From: Delphinapterus leucas
Lineage: Eukaryota > Chordata > Mammalia > Artiodactyla > Monodontidae
Reading direction: 5' to 3'
Assembly: GCF_002288925.2 (NCBI RefSeq)
Contig: NW_022098044.1
Coordinates: forward strand, 12,648,028-12,712,027
Length of the DNA: 64,000 nt
The notes below the pieces were generated by a model that was not told the origin of the DNA, ran no database searches, and worked only from the letters and a program-made list of their open reading frames with translations. Shown here piece after piece: positions 1 to 10,495 of the stretch. The translations under genes were made by a program, and so were the position numbers. The stretch's first letter is position 1; each line of letters opens with the position of its first letter.

Positions 1-272
1 GCTTCCTAGTGTGTGGAAACTTTTCCTCCTTCACAGCTCCCTCCCACTGGTGCAGGTTCCGTCCTTATTCTTTTGTCTCTGTTTTTTCTTTTTTTCTTTT
101 GCCCTACTCAGGTACGTGGGGAGTTTCTTGCCTTTTGGGAGGTCTGAGGTCTTCTGCCAGCCTTCAGTAGGTGTTCTGTAGGAGTTGTTCCACGTGTAGA
201 TGTATTTCTGGTGTATCCGTGGGGAGGAAGACGATCTCTGCGTCTTACTCTTCCGCCATCTTCAAGGTCCCC
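1..272 (-). mobile_element. L1 LINE, 5' end (5' UTR), antisense, continues off the left edge
   Basis: Read on the minus strand, this starts with a CTTGAAGATGGCGGAAGAG-type sequence near 272 and continues into a purine-rich leader. It matches my memory of the 5' end of cetartiodactyl L1 elements. The AAGATGGCGG core at about 254-263 resembles a YY1 site, which is typical at the first bases of L1 and positions their transcription start. Intact 5' ends are rarer than 3' ends because most L1 copies are 5' truncated, so the element to the left may be long. Only its first ~270 bp are in the window. Confidence 0.75.
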
Positions 273-1114
273 GATCCTTGGAACTCTTGGCTGTCACTCA
301 AGTAGCTGGTGCTACACTCTCCAGGAGTTAAGCCCCTCCCCTCACTCCTCCTGCTGCTGTGTGTACGGAGCCTGGCTCTGGACAGAGGCTCATGCCCCTT
401 CTGGTACCTTCTTCTCCTCTTTTCACTGCTCCCTGCAAACTCACATCTAGGCCACCACTTTTTACTATCCTTGATGCAATTCTCTGAACTCCAGGAAATA
501 GCACGTGACTATATACTGTCTGAGATCATTTCCTAAATATTTTATGTACGGTGAAAATCGTTCAAGGGTGGATGCCTGTTTGCAGGTTTTTTGTTTGCCT
601 GGCAGTGCCCAGTTCAGAGCTGGGCACAGCGCATGCCCAGTGAATGAGGGCCAAGGGGCTGACACAGCAGCTAGGAAAGGCCTAGCTTCTGCTCTGTCCT
701 CATCCTCACATTTCCATTTCCCATCCTGCAGTTGCTCTGCATCATCTGTCTTTTATGGGACTGGACTGGCTTGCTTGCACTTCCAGAAGGATGGTGGCAG
801 GAAATTAAAGCCTGTCACCAATCAGTGATGCTTGTGGCGTGTCCTAGATGAATATGGCACAGTGGCTCATGGGGTTACTAAGCAAGAGAGGTGAGAGCAG
901 CCACCAAGCATCAGGGAGACTTTCTCGTGGAATGAAAATGCAGGGACCTCACAGCAGTTGGCCAAATGCTGGTAATTCCAGGCCTTGAGATCTTCTCCCC
1001 AGAGGAGGTATCCTGGTTGACAAGCATGGCTCTTTCTGGTTACATCAAGGCTTATTTCATTATTAATACCAACAATACATAGTAGTACTATGATTTATAG
1101 TTAGTATGGGCAAT
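273..1114. other. Unassigned sequence, no feature recognised
   Basis: No repeat family, exon or RNA recognised. Short open frames here lack domains, have mammalian noncoding composition and are not flanked by convincing splice structure. Confidence 0.5.
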
Positions 1115-1495
1115 TGTTATGGACTAAATGTGTGTTCCCCCCCCCCCCAAAGTCATATGTTGAAACCCTACCCCCCAGTGTGATGGTATTAGGAGGTAAG
1201 GCCTTTGGGAGGTAATTAAGATTAGATAAGGTCATGAGGGTGGAGCCCTCATGCATGGAATTAGTGCCCTTATAGAGTCACAAGAGAGCTTGTGCTCTGC
1301 CTTGTGAGGATATAAAGATAAGTTGGCAGTCTGCAATCCAGAAGAGGTCCTCACCAGAACCTGACCATGCTGGCTTCTTGATCTCAGACTGTCAGCTCCA
1401 GAACTGTGAGAAATAAGTTTATGTAGTTTATAATCAACTCAATCTATGGAACTTGGTTAGAACCACCTAAACTTAGAACCACCTAAACTAAGACA
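1115..1495 (+). mobile_element. ERVL-MaLR solo LTR (MLT1/MST-like)
   Basis: Starts TGTTATGGACTAAATG and ends CTAAGACA. Between them are the standard MaLR landmarks: CATATGTTGAAACCCTA, GGTGATGG-like text, a GAGGTAATTA stretch, a CATGAGGGTGGAGCCCTCATG block, and CCAGAACTGTGAGAAATAA near the 3' end. It contains a run of 12 C at 1137-1148 and a small 15-16 bp tandem duplication (GAACCACCTAAACT) at about 1460-1490. No internal retroviral region is attached, so this is a solo LTR fossil. Confidence 0.85.
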
Positions 1496-1504
1496 GCAGT
1501 GTTT

Positions 1505-1735
1505 GCTGAACAGTTATTATTTTCAGAGTACTGGGTTCATCTCTTTGTATGTAGCGTCTTAGTTTTTCCACACCACAAATCTGTGAGTTATTATCCTCAT
1601 TTTATGGATGACAAAATAAAGCTCAGAAAAAAATAAATTAATTAATTAAAAAAATAAAGCTCAGAAAGCTTAAGCAATTTGCCCAAACTGACTTAGGAGT
1701 TAATAGTGTGGCCATCAGCAAACCTGAAATTGTGC
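1505..1735 (-). repeat. MIR SINE fragment
   Basis: Antisense MIR core: a TTATTATCCTCATTTTATGG block, then GCTCAGAAAGCTTAAGCAA and TTGCCC. An AT-rich insertion (AAATTAATTAATTAA) at 1631-1650 duplicates the AAATAAAGCTCAGAAA motif on both sides. Confidence 0.7.
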
Positions 1736-3722
1736 CCTTCCAATGCCCGTAACCTTGGAAACTCTGGAGCCACTGGTGAAAATGGCAAAATTCAAGATAT
1801 CTGAGTTGACGGGAGAGGGATTTTCTCTGGGGAAGCTTAGTCAGAGGGGAGTAGCACCTTCTGGAGATTTGGGTCATGATAACACTCTAAGGAAATAGAA
1901 TAAAAATAATAGTGACTGTACTTCTACCACATACCATTTTGTTAAATTAAACATATATTGTCTAGGTAAATAGAACCTACAGGTGAGGTCATACACTGCG
2001 TCCTGGTCCAGGCTGCTGGCAATAGCACAGTCAGACCTCACATATACCCAGGCTCAACCCTCGCCATCGTGTTAAGCCAGCTCTGAAGATCTCCAGGCAG
2101 ATGCTCTTCCAATGCTCTGTGTCCCACATGAATTGGAATCCCTAAGCATGGTTGCCCTACCCTGGCTTTAACTCGACCTCGTCGTGTCCTTGACTCCAGC
2201 TTCATATTCTTAGTTCTTCCTTTCATTTCCTGCAGTGGCAATGCCGTCAGAAGCAGTGTCTGTGTCCCTTTGCTCCCCTCTCCCAAATTCTGCATCAAGG
2301 TTACTCCAGGCTATGCTACCCACTATCTCAGCTGTCAGCAGGCCCTTCTTTGGGGATGTAGGGCACCCAGGGCGAGTGATAGCCAGTCTTATCAGAGCAA
2401 TGCCACTGGGGCTTGTGGAGGGGTCAAGGGCAGTGCATTTTAGCTGAGTTGATCATTTCTGGAATAAATCAATGGGCTAGCATTGGAATTTGATTAACCT
2501 TGAATTGTCCAAGACTAGGCTCATGTATCAGGCCACTAAGTGCCTCCTAATTGGCCAAAGTCATGCCTGGTTTGGCCAGACTATACCTGACAAGCTGCGT
2601 AGTGTCATGTGATGGACAGATGCGGGGCAGAGATGCAGTGTCATTCAAGTATTTGTTAAGTGACTGATCTACACATGGCCTTGGGCTAGGCTCTTGTTGG
2701 TTGAGGGACTGGGGATGAGTGGGATTTCTGAGACAATAAGAGGTGCAGTGTTTCCACTTGGTACCTGCATGGCAGGTATGGTGATGTGTGTTCTCATCTA
2801 ACACCTCTTAGAATCTCTAACTTCTTGAAGCTCTATATTCTGTTCCACTACTCAGAACCTGGTGCAGATCCTGATAGGGTTGTTCAGTAGTACTCAGAAT
2901 GAAGGAAGGGATCTGTCAATCAATGGAAAGATTTTGGTAAAATGTGAGTGAAGAGCCCTTAAATTGGGCGGAGAAGGGAGATTATTTTCATGGGATCACA
3001 TATTCTTATAAACATCTTAGAACAGAGGACAGTAAGGTGCTTAGTTGAAGGTGGGCACCAGGGAAGGCTAGAGTTTGACTTGGAAATGGGATTAGAATTA
3101 AATGGAATGGGCTTTGAACTAGAAAGGTGATCTTCCATAAATGCGGCAATTATACATTCTGCTCTTTCTCCACATTGGAGAACATGTGGACAATTTCATA
3201 ATTCATTCTCTCCAAAATGGTAACATGTGCCTTCTCCCTGCTGCTCAGGGCACTGAGGACAATGGCCTGAAAGGCTCCTGCAGTCCCTTTCCTAAGAATT
3301 TCTGAGAAAGACTGAGGAAAACCCTGGAGAAGTACAGGATGTGACTATTATTATAACACCAATACGATAGCTATTAACCTTAGCAAAATTCCCCATAGCT
3401 GTGCCCACTTGAATTCATAAGACTCACAAGAGGCTTCGGCATACATGACACTCTGTACAAATGGCACTTCAATCAGCAAGTAACCTCAAATGAAATGGAT
3501 CACTCGTGGTTTTAGAGGCCAGTGCTAAGGGATTGGTGGGAGAAACCAAAATAATTGGATCATATTTTATCTACATACAGTTTATCAAGGAAAGACACTA
3601 CACACAAAATCATATATCATCAGCTTCCAAAGAGTCTCATTAGACTCTCCACACTTGTAGTAGTTGGAGATTTTGTTGTTCTATACATGGCCTTGAATAA
3701 GCTAATCATTGCTGGTGATTGG
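1736..3722. other. Unassigned sequence
   Basis: About 2 kb without a recognised repeat, exon or RNA. The open frames (for example 2038-2298 minus, 2547-2804 minus) are under 90 codons, carry no motif and overlap each other on both strands. Confidence 0.45.
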
Positions 3723-3859
3723 GATTTTTCTTTTTTCTTTTTCTTTCTTTCTTCCTTTCTTCCTTCCTTCCTTTCCTTATTCCTTCCTTCCTTCCTTCCT
3801 TCCTTTCTTCTTTCTTTCTTTCTTTCTCTTTCTTTCTTCTTTCTTTCTTTCTTTCTTTT

Positions 3860-3890
<31 letters not shown>

Positions 3891-3905
3891 TCCTCCTTCT
3901 TTCAG
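3723..3905 (+). repeat. TTTC/TTCC polypyrimidine microsatellite
   Basis: About 180 bp of almost pure pyrimidine on the plus strand, made of TTTC, TTCC and TTCCC blocks. It keeps all three plus frames open and produces Ser/Phe/Leu-rich open frames up to 226 codons. These are composition artefacts, not genes. Such tracts are highly mutable and can adopt triplex DNA. Confidence 0.95.
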
Positions 3906-3999
3906 AGAGATTTTTCTTACAACATTTGCTTTAACAGGGCTTTAGTTGCACAACAAACTGACAAGATAGAAAATGTTAGAGGTAAAATTATACTAATAT

Positions 4000-4165
4000 C
4001 TGGCATCTGGTGCCCCTACTACATGCCCAGAACATCATGTGTCATCTCTAAGCCATACAATGATAAGAGGTCTTATCATCCACATTTTACAGGTGACAAA
4101 ATTGCACTTGGAAAAGTTGACTACCTTAATGAAAGTCACATAGATAGAAAGGGAAGGAGATGGAA
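4000..4165 (-). repeat. MIR SINE fragment
   Basis: Antisense MIR order is visible: ATCTGGTGCCCCTACTACATG, then TCATCCACATTTTACAGGTG, then GGAAAAGTTGACTACCTTAA and AGTCACATAGATAG. This corresponds to the MIR core and the conserved CTGAGGC/CAAGGTCACA region. Confidence 0.72.
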
Positions 4166-6079
4166 GGAAAACCCAGGGATGTACAAATCTAAACAAACAC
4201 TCTCTACTACCCCTGGGAATGGTGTTAATCAGTAAACGTCTCTTGCAAGTGATGAACTCACAGCCCCCTTCTTAGCGGGAGTTGGGGATGAGTGGTCATC
4301 CTGCTTTAAGACTGTCTCAGAGGTCTGAGGAAACCTACGGATCAATGCCATCAGCCCCCTATCCTCTAGGAACTCACCAATCCTAGATGAAGAGACAGAC
4401 GGGAGGGGAGTGAAAGAAAGCTTTGATAGGTGACAGACAAATCGGCAAAGATGAGTGGGGTTAGCAAGGCATCCAAGGTGGGAAGGGTACCAGGGGTGGA
4501 GGGAATAACATGTGCCCTGGTGCTGAAATGCAAGAGTCTTGTGGAGCCACAGCAGTGTGCTGAGGCTGGTGCAGGAGCATGGGAAGAATGGGGGAGATAA
4601 CAAATAAAGGAGACCCAGAGGGGACAAGGATGTGGGGACCAGAGAATGGCATTCTTGGATTCAAGGAGAAGCAGCCTGATTTCCTCTTGTAGGGGCGGAG
4701 GGTGCAGATTGAACATGGCTCTCTGCCCTCACACACACCATCTCCTGGATGCAAATTAATATTGCCAAATAGCCTTTCTTTTTAAAGCTTTCTCACACTG
4801 GCATGATAACTAAAAAAGGAGGCTGGTGGAAAGGAGGAGCAAATTGATTTGGGAGCCACATGCTGGTCTGCCTGAGCCAGGAAAGCAGGCATCCTCCCCT
4901 CCCAATGATACACCTTTTCCAAAAGCTGTGGGCTGACAGCTCTGACAGCCCCTCCGTCACCACAATGGCGTTCTGGGTGCAAGAACTGAGCAATGAGAGG
5001 GACTGGCACCTGAGACAGAAGCACACACACACCCGGGGAAGGTAAATGATGGTACACAGGACATTTCTCTCTGAGATTGTTCCCCCAGCAAAACCAATTA
5101 CTGGCCTTTTCCTTGCGAACGTGCAGTGAGTATCAACTTATTGGGGGCTGGAGTGAAAATATGCTATGATACATCTTTGTGATATTCATGAGTCTGCTGA
5201 GAGTTCTGAGGCAAAGGATTTAGTATTTCTGGGCTTCTGCAGGTGGGGAGGGTGTGAAGTGCACCTAAGAAGAGCTCTAAGGAGTGAGGTGTTGAAGAGG
5301 CACTTTTACAACAGATGCACTTAGGAATTGCAGGTGGAAGTTGGAATCAGCCTGGGAGAGGAGGAAGAACTGATCACATAAATAAAAGACCTGCTAAAGT
5401 GCAAATTCACTGTTCTTTCCTGAGAACGGTGGGAGGTTTTCTGCTGCAATCACCATATTAAATTGGAATGCAGAGCCAGAGGTCCCAAAAAGATGCAGGA
5501 CTCATCTCCGTCTCTGCCAGGACTAATGCTACCCAAATGTGTATTCATGGCCTGTTATACCAGGCTTTAGCATCACAAAGGATCATCTCTTAGCTGTGCC
5601 GTCAAGTGGGAGACAGGGATGGTCATGGAGGGAGAGCTGATACTGTGGCTTCACAGTGCCTTGCTGCCATGTTGAATTTTCCATGCGCAGGCCTGGCCAG
5701 AGTTACAGGAATCTGGTATCAGCCCTGGGGGCCTGCCCTCCATCCACCCTTGCCTTTTCCATCTCCCTCGGGTCTCTCTGTGCAGGCATCTCCTCCTTTC
5801 TCTTCAGGGGTACTGTGATTGGTTTTACAGTTTCTGTGGTGCACGAAGGTATCAGCCAAAGGGACCAGGAGCATCTAAAACTACAGAAGAACTCCTTTAC
5901 AAAGCCATGTGCATGGGGTATTGTGTTTGCAAGAGGGGCTGCTTTTTCCTGATATGCTCATAGAAGATCCATAGGCAGGTGCTGGCTTTGCTTCTCCCCT
6001 CACTTCTCCTGTACTCACAGGGGTGAGCAGGACTGAACAGAAACCCAAGAGACCTGAGCTGAGCTAGGTGAGCAGATGC
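4166..6079. other. Unassigned sequence
   Basis: No repeat family or exon recognised. Several open frames of 90-130 codons (4229-4627, 4366-4716 and 4461-4754 on the minus strand; 5606-5952 on the plus strand) overlap one another in different frames and contain no domain I recognise. Overlapping openness in several frames points to composition rather than coding. Confidence 0.45.
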
Positions 6080-6147
6080 AGTGGGCAGAAGAGGGCACTG
6101 GGCAGAAGAGGGCACTGGGCAGAAGAGGGCACTGGGCAGGAGAGGCA
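6080..6147 (+). repeat. 17-bp tandem repeat, about 4 copies
   Basis: Unit ACTGGGCAGAAGAGGGC. Copies at 6080-6096 (one mismatch), 6097-6113, 6114-6130 and a diverged fourth at 6131-6147. The unit length is not a multiple of three, so the peptide repeats seen in overlapping open frames are artefacts. Confidence 0.93.
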
Positions 6148-6659
6148 AGACACTCACGGAGGGCAAATGTCCCTGAGACACACTCAGAACCCTGCTCTGC
6201 CTTTCCAGGGGACTCAGCCGCAATTCTTGGGGAGCAAAATCAAGTCTCCTCGCTTATACAGATACCCAGCTGTGCCTTCCATTCTCCCTTTGATTCAAAT
6301 GGGCTCGTTCTCTCCTGGAATTAAGGGTATGCCCCAAACTCACATTTAATTTAGGAGCAAATAAAATTAGCAGAGCCACGAAATTGTATTAGAGTTGACA
6401 AAGCTCTCAGAGACTTTCTCTCCTGGAAGTTGCAAATCACTAGCTGGCAAAGAGACTTATTTGACACTCAGAGAATTATGTAGGTATTTATGTATTTATT
6501 TATTATTCATTCATTCATTCATCTATTTTATTTTCAAAAGACAATCCTCTCAAACAGGGCATGATTTCCTCAGGGCTCCACTGTCCCTATCCCCCACCAG
6601 GTTCATTTGCTTCGGCCATTTGCATAACCCGCCTGGGTCTTGGAAGCATTTGAGTGTGT
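6148..6659. other. Unassigned sequence with an AT-rich simple stretch
   Basis: Nothing recognised except a TATT/ATTC simple stretch at about 6483-6530 containing ATTCATTCATTCATTC. Confidence 0.5.
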
Positions 6660-6780
6660 GCCCCTTGTTCTTGTCCACTTCCCCATTTTACAGATGGAGA
6701 GACTGAGGCTCTTAGAGGCTAGGTGTTGGCACCAAGTACGCGTAACCAGTCATTGGAAAGGGTCCAACTTAGAACTGGTC
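6660..6780 (-). repeat. MIR SINE core fragment
   Basis: CCCATTTTACAGATGGAGAG followed by ACTGAGGCTCTTAGAGGCTA matches the antisense MIR core. The flanks have diverged beyond recognition. Confidence 0.6.
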
Positions 6781-7027
6781 TCATATTTCCCTTGTTCAGT
6801 GCTGTTCTCTTCACTTAGAGATGCTTTCCAAGTCTTGAAATGACCACACTGTGTTTAGCTCTCTTTGATCTTGACCTTACCCACCTTCATGGTCTTAATG
6901 GAGCCTGCCAGGCTACACACTTTCTTTCCCTTGCAAAGGGGAATTGGAAGGGAGAAGACACCTTCGGCCTCTTCTTTCTTGTCTCCCGAAGGTCTGAAAT
7001 GATGCACAATTGCAATGAGTTGTGAGC

Positions 7028-7093
7028 AGTATCAAGGCCACCTCCTTAACTTTGAATGGATGAATTCAAAGTTAAGGAGGCGGCCTTGATACT
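7028..7093. repeat. Fold-back inverted repeat, 30-bp arms, 6-nt loop
   Basis: The left arm at 7028-7057 and the right arm at 7064-7093 are reverse complements with one mismatch (A at 7040 against the G-strand equivalent at 7081-7082). The loop is 7058-7063. The flanks outside the arms do not match. Confidence 0.95.
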
Positions 7094-7620
7094 TCCCTTC
7101 CTTGTCTACGGCCATCCCACCCCGAACACACCCAATCTCATCAGAGTGCATCTCCTCCTGGCCTCAGCCAAATCCTTCCCTGCTCTGTCTCTACTTCCCC
7201 TGATGCCCTATCTGTCCCCACTCAGCTTCTTCTCTTCCGGACGATTCTTCTTGCCTCCCAGTATTGCTCAGCCATAATCTGTTGAGCAGCTGATGTTTCT
7301 TCCTGGATGATCCAGTCACCAGAAGTGGGGTTTTTGGGGCTCACACCCTGTTCCCAGCTTCTTAGCCACCTTGTTTCCTGTTGCTGGCCTGCTTCCCTTT
7401 TCTCATGGCTGTCTAGTTCTACTTGGTCTTTTTGCCCAGAATTCTCTAGATCGTACATTTTTAAGAACAAAAAGATGTTTCAAATCTTGCCTCTCAAAAC
7501 CTTCCACTTATGAGGGTTTTGACCCCTGTATTCAGAATGGCCTGGGTAAGGGAGACAGATAGAAGGAGGTTTCTCTCTTAGGTTTGATAGCTCTTGCATG
7601 ACTCAGGAATGTATTCTGCT

Positions 7621-7678
7621 TTACTACATGGTCTCCAAAGGGTTAATAGTTACTACATGGTCTCCAAAGGGTTAATAG
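7621..7678 (+). repeat. Perfect 29-bp tandem duplication
   Basis: Two identical 29-bp units, 7621-7649 and 7650-7678, each starting TTACTACATGGTCTCC and ending GGGTTAATAG. Identity is complete, so the duplication is recent or is an assembly artefact. Confidence 0.97.
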
Positions 7679-7719
7679 TGCTGCCACCTCTCTGCCTCCT
7701 GGAGGAACTCCCTAACAAA

Positions 7720-8255
7720 CACACATCCATCCAACAAATATTGTATCACAAAAACAGTGATCAAGCCCCCCAGTCTCTCCACCACATACCTCTTGGTGGA
7801 GGGAGACAGATAATAGGGAAACAAGTAAATGAATAAGATGATTTCTAAGAGTGATACATGCTATAGAGAAAATATAACCAGATGATGTGATGGAAAGTGA
7901 TGGGTTTGAGAGGCTTCTGTAGACTAAATGGCAAACAAAGGCCTCACTAAGGAGGTGATATTTGACCTGAAATATACAAAGAAATCAACCAGGTGAAGCT
8001 CTGAGGAAGAGTGTTTCAGACAAAGGGAATCACTTGTATGAGTCCTGGGACTGAAAAAGCCTGCTGTATTACAGGAAAGGAAGGCAGGCCAATATGGTGA
8101 AGCACAGTTATAGAGCTGGATAATGATAGGAATTGAGATCAGAGACCTGGATAATTCCTGGTAAAGAACTTGGAACTTTTCTCTAAATCTAATGGGAAGC
8201 CATTAGAGGGTTTTAAGCAGGGGAAAGACATGTTACAATGTATGTTTTAAATGTA
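7720..8255 (-). mobile_element. L2 LINE, 3' portion, antisense
   Basis: Reading left to right, the antisense L2 3' landmarks appear in order: CCAACAAATATTGTATCAC, GGAGGTGATATTTGACCTG, GAGTGTTTCAGACAAAGGGA, then AATGGGAAGCCATTAGAGGG and TTTTAAGCAGGGGAAAGACATG. This is an ancient dead fragment. Confidence 0.8.
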
Positions 8256-8259
8256 TCAC

Positions 8260-8670
8260 CAAGACTGCAAGATGGAAAATGGGATATTTGCATTCTCGCC
8301 CCTGCCGGCTTTGATAAAGCAAGTTGCCATGTTGAGGAGGATTCCACAGAAGGAACAGATGGGGACCTCTATCCAACAGCCCACTGGAAAGTGATTCCCT
8401 CAGTCCAATGGCCCAGAACAAACTGAATCTTGCCGACATCCATGTAAGGAAGCTTGGAAGCAAATCCTTCCCTGGTCAAGTCTTCAGGTGAGACCCCAGC
8501 CCTGGCAAACAACTTGATTGCAGCCTTATGAGTGACCCTGAAGCAGAGAACCCAACTAATTAGTGCTCAAACTCCTGGCCAACAAAATCTATGAGATAAT
8601 AAATGTTATTATTTTAAATTTGTATGTCTAAGTTTGTTGCATTTTTTTTTAGTGCACCAGCATATAAGAA
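8260..8670 (+). mobile_element. ERVL-MaLR solo LTR (MLT1-like)
   Basis: The 3' half is characteristic: GAGACCCCAGCCCTGGC, CTTGATTGCAGCCTTATGAG, GACCCTGAAGCAGAG, then GAGATAATAAATGTTATTAT. It directly abuts the L2 fragment on its left. Confidence 0.77.
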
Positions 8671-10269
8671 ATATGAAGTGTTTGAGTGACCAGTTAACTC
8701 TGAATGTCAGAAGCCAGTCTAAGTGGGCATCTTGTTAAAAGCAAAAATAGGGTCTGAAATATTGAGGGGGTCCCACTCTTAGGAAGCATACCAAGAGATT
8801 CTAAAGTTTAGTGGTCATGGACAGTCAAACAACAGCAAGGAGTGGGGGAAATCTTTTAAGGCAGAGCAAGTACTTTCAGCTCTTATTATCCTCATTCATA
8901 AAATCCTGGCCACAAGGCATGTAGGAGACTTTTTGCAATAGGCTCATGGAGACCACGAGGGAGTTTAATTTCAGGGTTCTGGGAACAGACTCAGTGATAC
9001 CAGTGAGCCCTGTAGGCATAGCCAACTGCCTAATGGCGAGCATCCTAAGGGGCATGTTAGTCTCTGGCTTGATTGAGACTATGCTAGTATCCTAGGTGGT
9101 GGGGAACAGGTCTGTTCAGGAAACAGGGATCCCAATCACACTGGACAACTGCTCATGGATTAAATGATTGAGCAGGGTAGGTCAGCAGCCAAAGCTTAAA
9201 GTTTGGTGATAGGGTCCAGTCTTTTAGATTATGAACAGAAATTATGTGTCAGCTTTGAGCTGTGGTTTGTATCTCTGCCCTTAAAAAGGAATGTAGTGGT
9301 TGGGATATGGGTTCCATGGAGCTGCTAAGGTAAAGTCTATTTCTTGAGGCAGCATAAGATAATAGCCACAGGATTTCAAAAGTTACCATAGGAAAATAGA
9401 AATTCCAAACAAGCTACTGACTTTGATTCATATCTTCCATTCATATACAGAATGTGGCCCAGGTTATTTATAAATCTTCATGTACCTCCTACTGTCCAAT
9501 CTGTATCTGAAACAAAGTGAAACAGTAGAAGTAAAGTAACACAAAAAAGGAAAGAAGGAAGTAATTAAAAAAGAAGGGAAAGAGAGAACTAACACTGATG
9601 GAGGACCTACTTGTGCTTTAACTTTTAAATCCCCAAATAACCTTGTAGGGCTAAGTGCTGTGCCAAACAAACCTCAACTTTCAGGGGCTTGATAAAATAA
9701 ATACTCATGTAAACTTCTCAGTGCTCATGTACCAGTGTGGCTCTCCTGAGCATCTTCCCAACAGTGACTCAAGGATCCAACCATCTTCAATCTCAGGGCA
9801 TTGTCATTTTTAATACCACATGGCTTCCAAGATTGCCAAAGAAGAAGCAGAGAGTGTGGCAACGACATACAGATACTTACGCATGTACATATGCTTTTAA
9901 GTGACAAGGATGACTTTGATCTCATTCCATTAGTTGGAACCAGTCATGTGACTGGTTGTCACCTAGATGAAAGGCAGGCAGGGAAATGTAGTCTCTGGCT
10001 TGACAGTCACTTCTCAGCAACAATTCTGCACCTGGGGGAGGACGTAATCTTTCAGCGTCCACTAATTATTTCTGCCTCAGGTTTAAAATGAGAACACTGG
10101 AGCTCAGAGCAGTTGCTCAAAAAGTTGCACAGACCTTAATAAGCGACAAAGGCAGCACTGCCACAGTGGAGAGAAAACTGTCAGACAGATTGATCTGATG
10201 TGACAGCTTCCCCAAGGCCTTTGGATTTCCTGGTCTCACAATTCTCAGGCAGATTTGATTAAGGGTCGG
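8671..10269. other. Unassigned sequence
   Basis: About 1.6 kb with no recognised repeat or exon. A purine-rich stretch lies at about 9535-9590. Confidence 0.45.
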
Positions 10270-10495
10270 GGCTCTTAAGTCAGGTTACCTTAGTTTTCAG
10301 CTTGGTGCCACCACTTACTAACTGCATGATAGTGGGCAAATGGCTTCTCCTCTCTTAGGCTTGGTTTTTGCATTTATAAAGTGGACATAAAATGGTATCT
10401 TCATCAAATGCCTTTCGTGAGAATTAAATGAATTATTGCAAGCAAAGAGCTTAGATTGGTACTTGACAGTCAGTGTTAAGTGTTACCTGAGGCTC
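10270..10495 (+). repeat. MIR SINE, sense
   Basis: Nearly the full MIR body in order: GTGCCACCACTTACTAACTG, GGGCAAATGGCTTCTCCTCT, a TTTATAAAGTGGACATAA block, GAGAATTAAATGAATTATTG and AGAGCTTAGATTGGTACTTG. Confidence 0.85.

Larger units (their letters stand above)
6781..7719. other. Unassigned sequence holding an inverted repeat and a tandem duplication
   Basis: No repeat family or exon recognised. It contains the fold-back inverted repeat (7028-7093) and the 29-bp tandem duplication (7621-7678) listed separately. Confidence 0.5.

Noticed and set aside
3555..4235. 226-codon open frame, the longest in the window
   Set aside because: Its middle is a Ser/Phe/Leu run produced by the TTTC/TTCC tract, and the flanks include MIR sequence. 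All three plus frames are open across the tract.
4229..4754. Proline/leucine-rich minus-strand frames of 97-132 codons
   Set aside because: Three overlapping frames are open at once, no domain or splice context is visible, and composition is that of noncoding DNA.
6080..6147. CRISPR-like array
   Set aside because: Units are directly adjacent with no spacers, and the window is mammalian.
6076..6349. Repetitive peptide frames
   Set aside because: The repetition comes from the 17-bp minisatellite, whose unit is not divisible by three.
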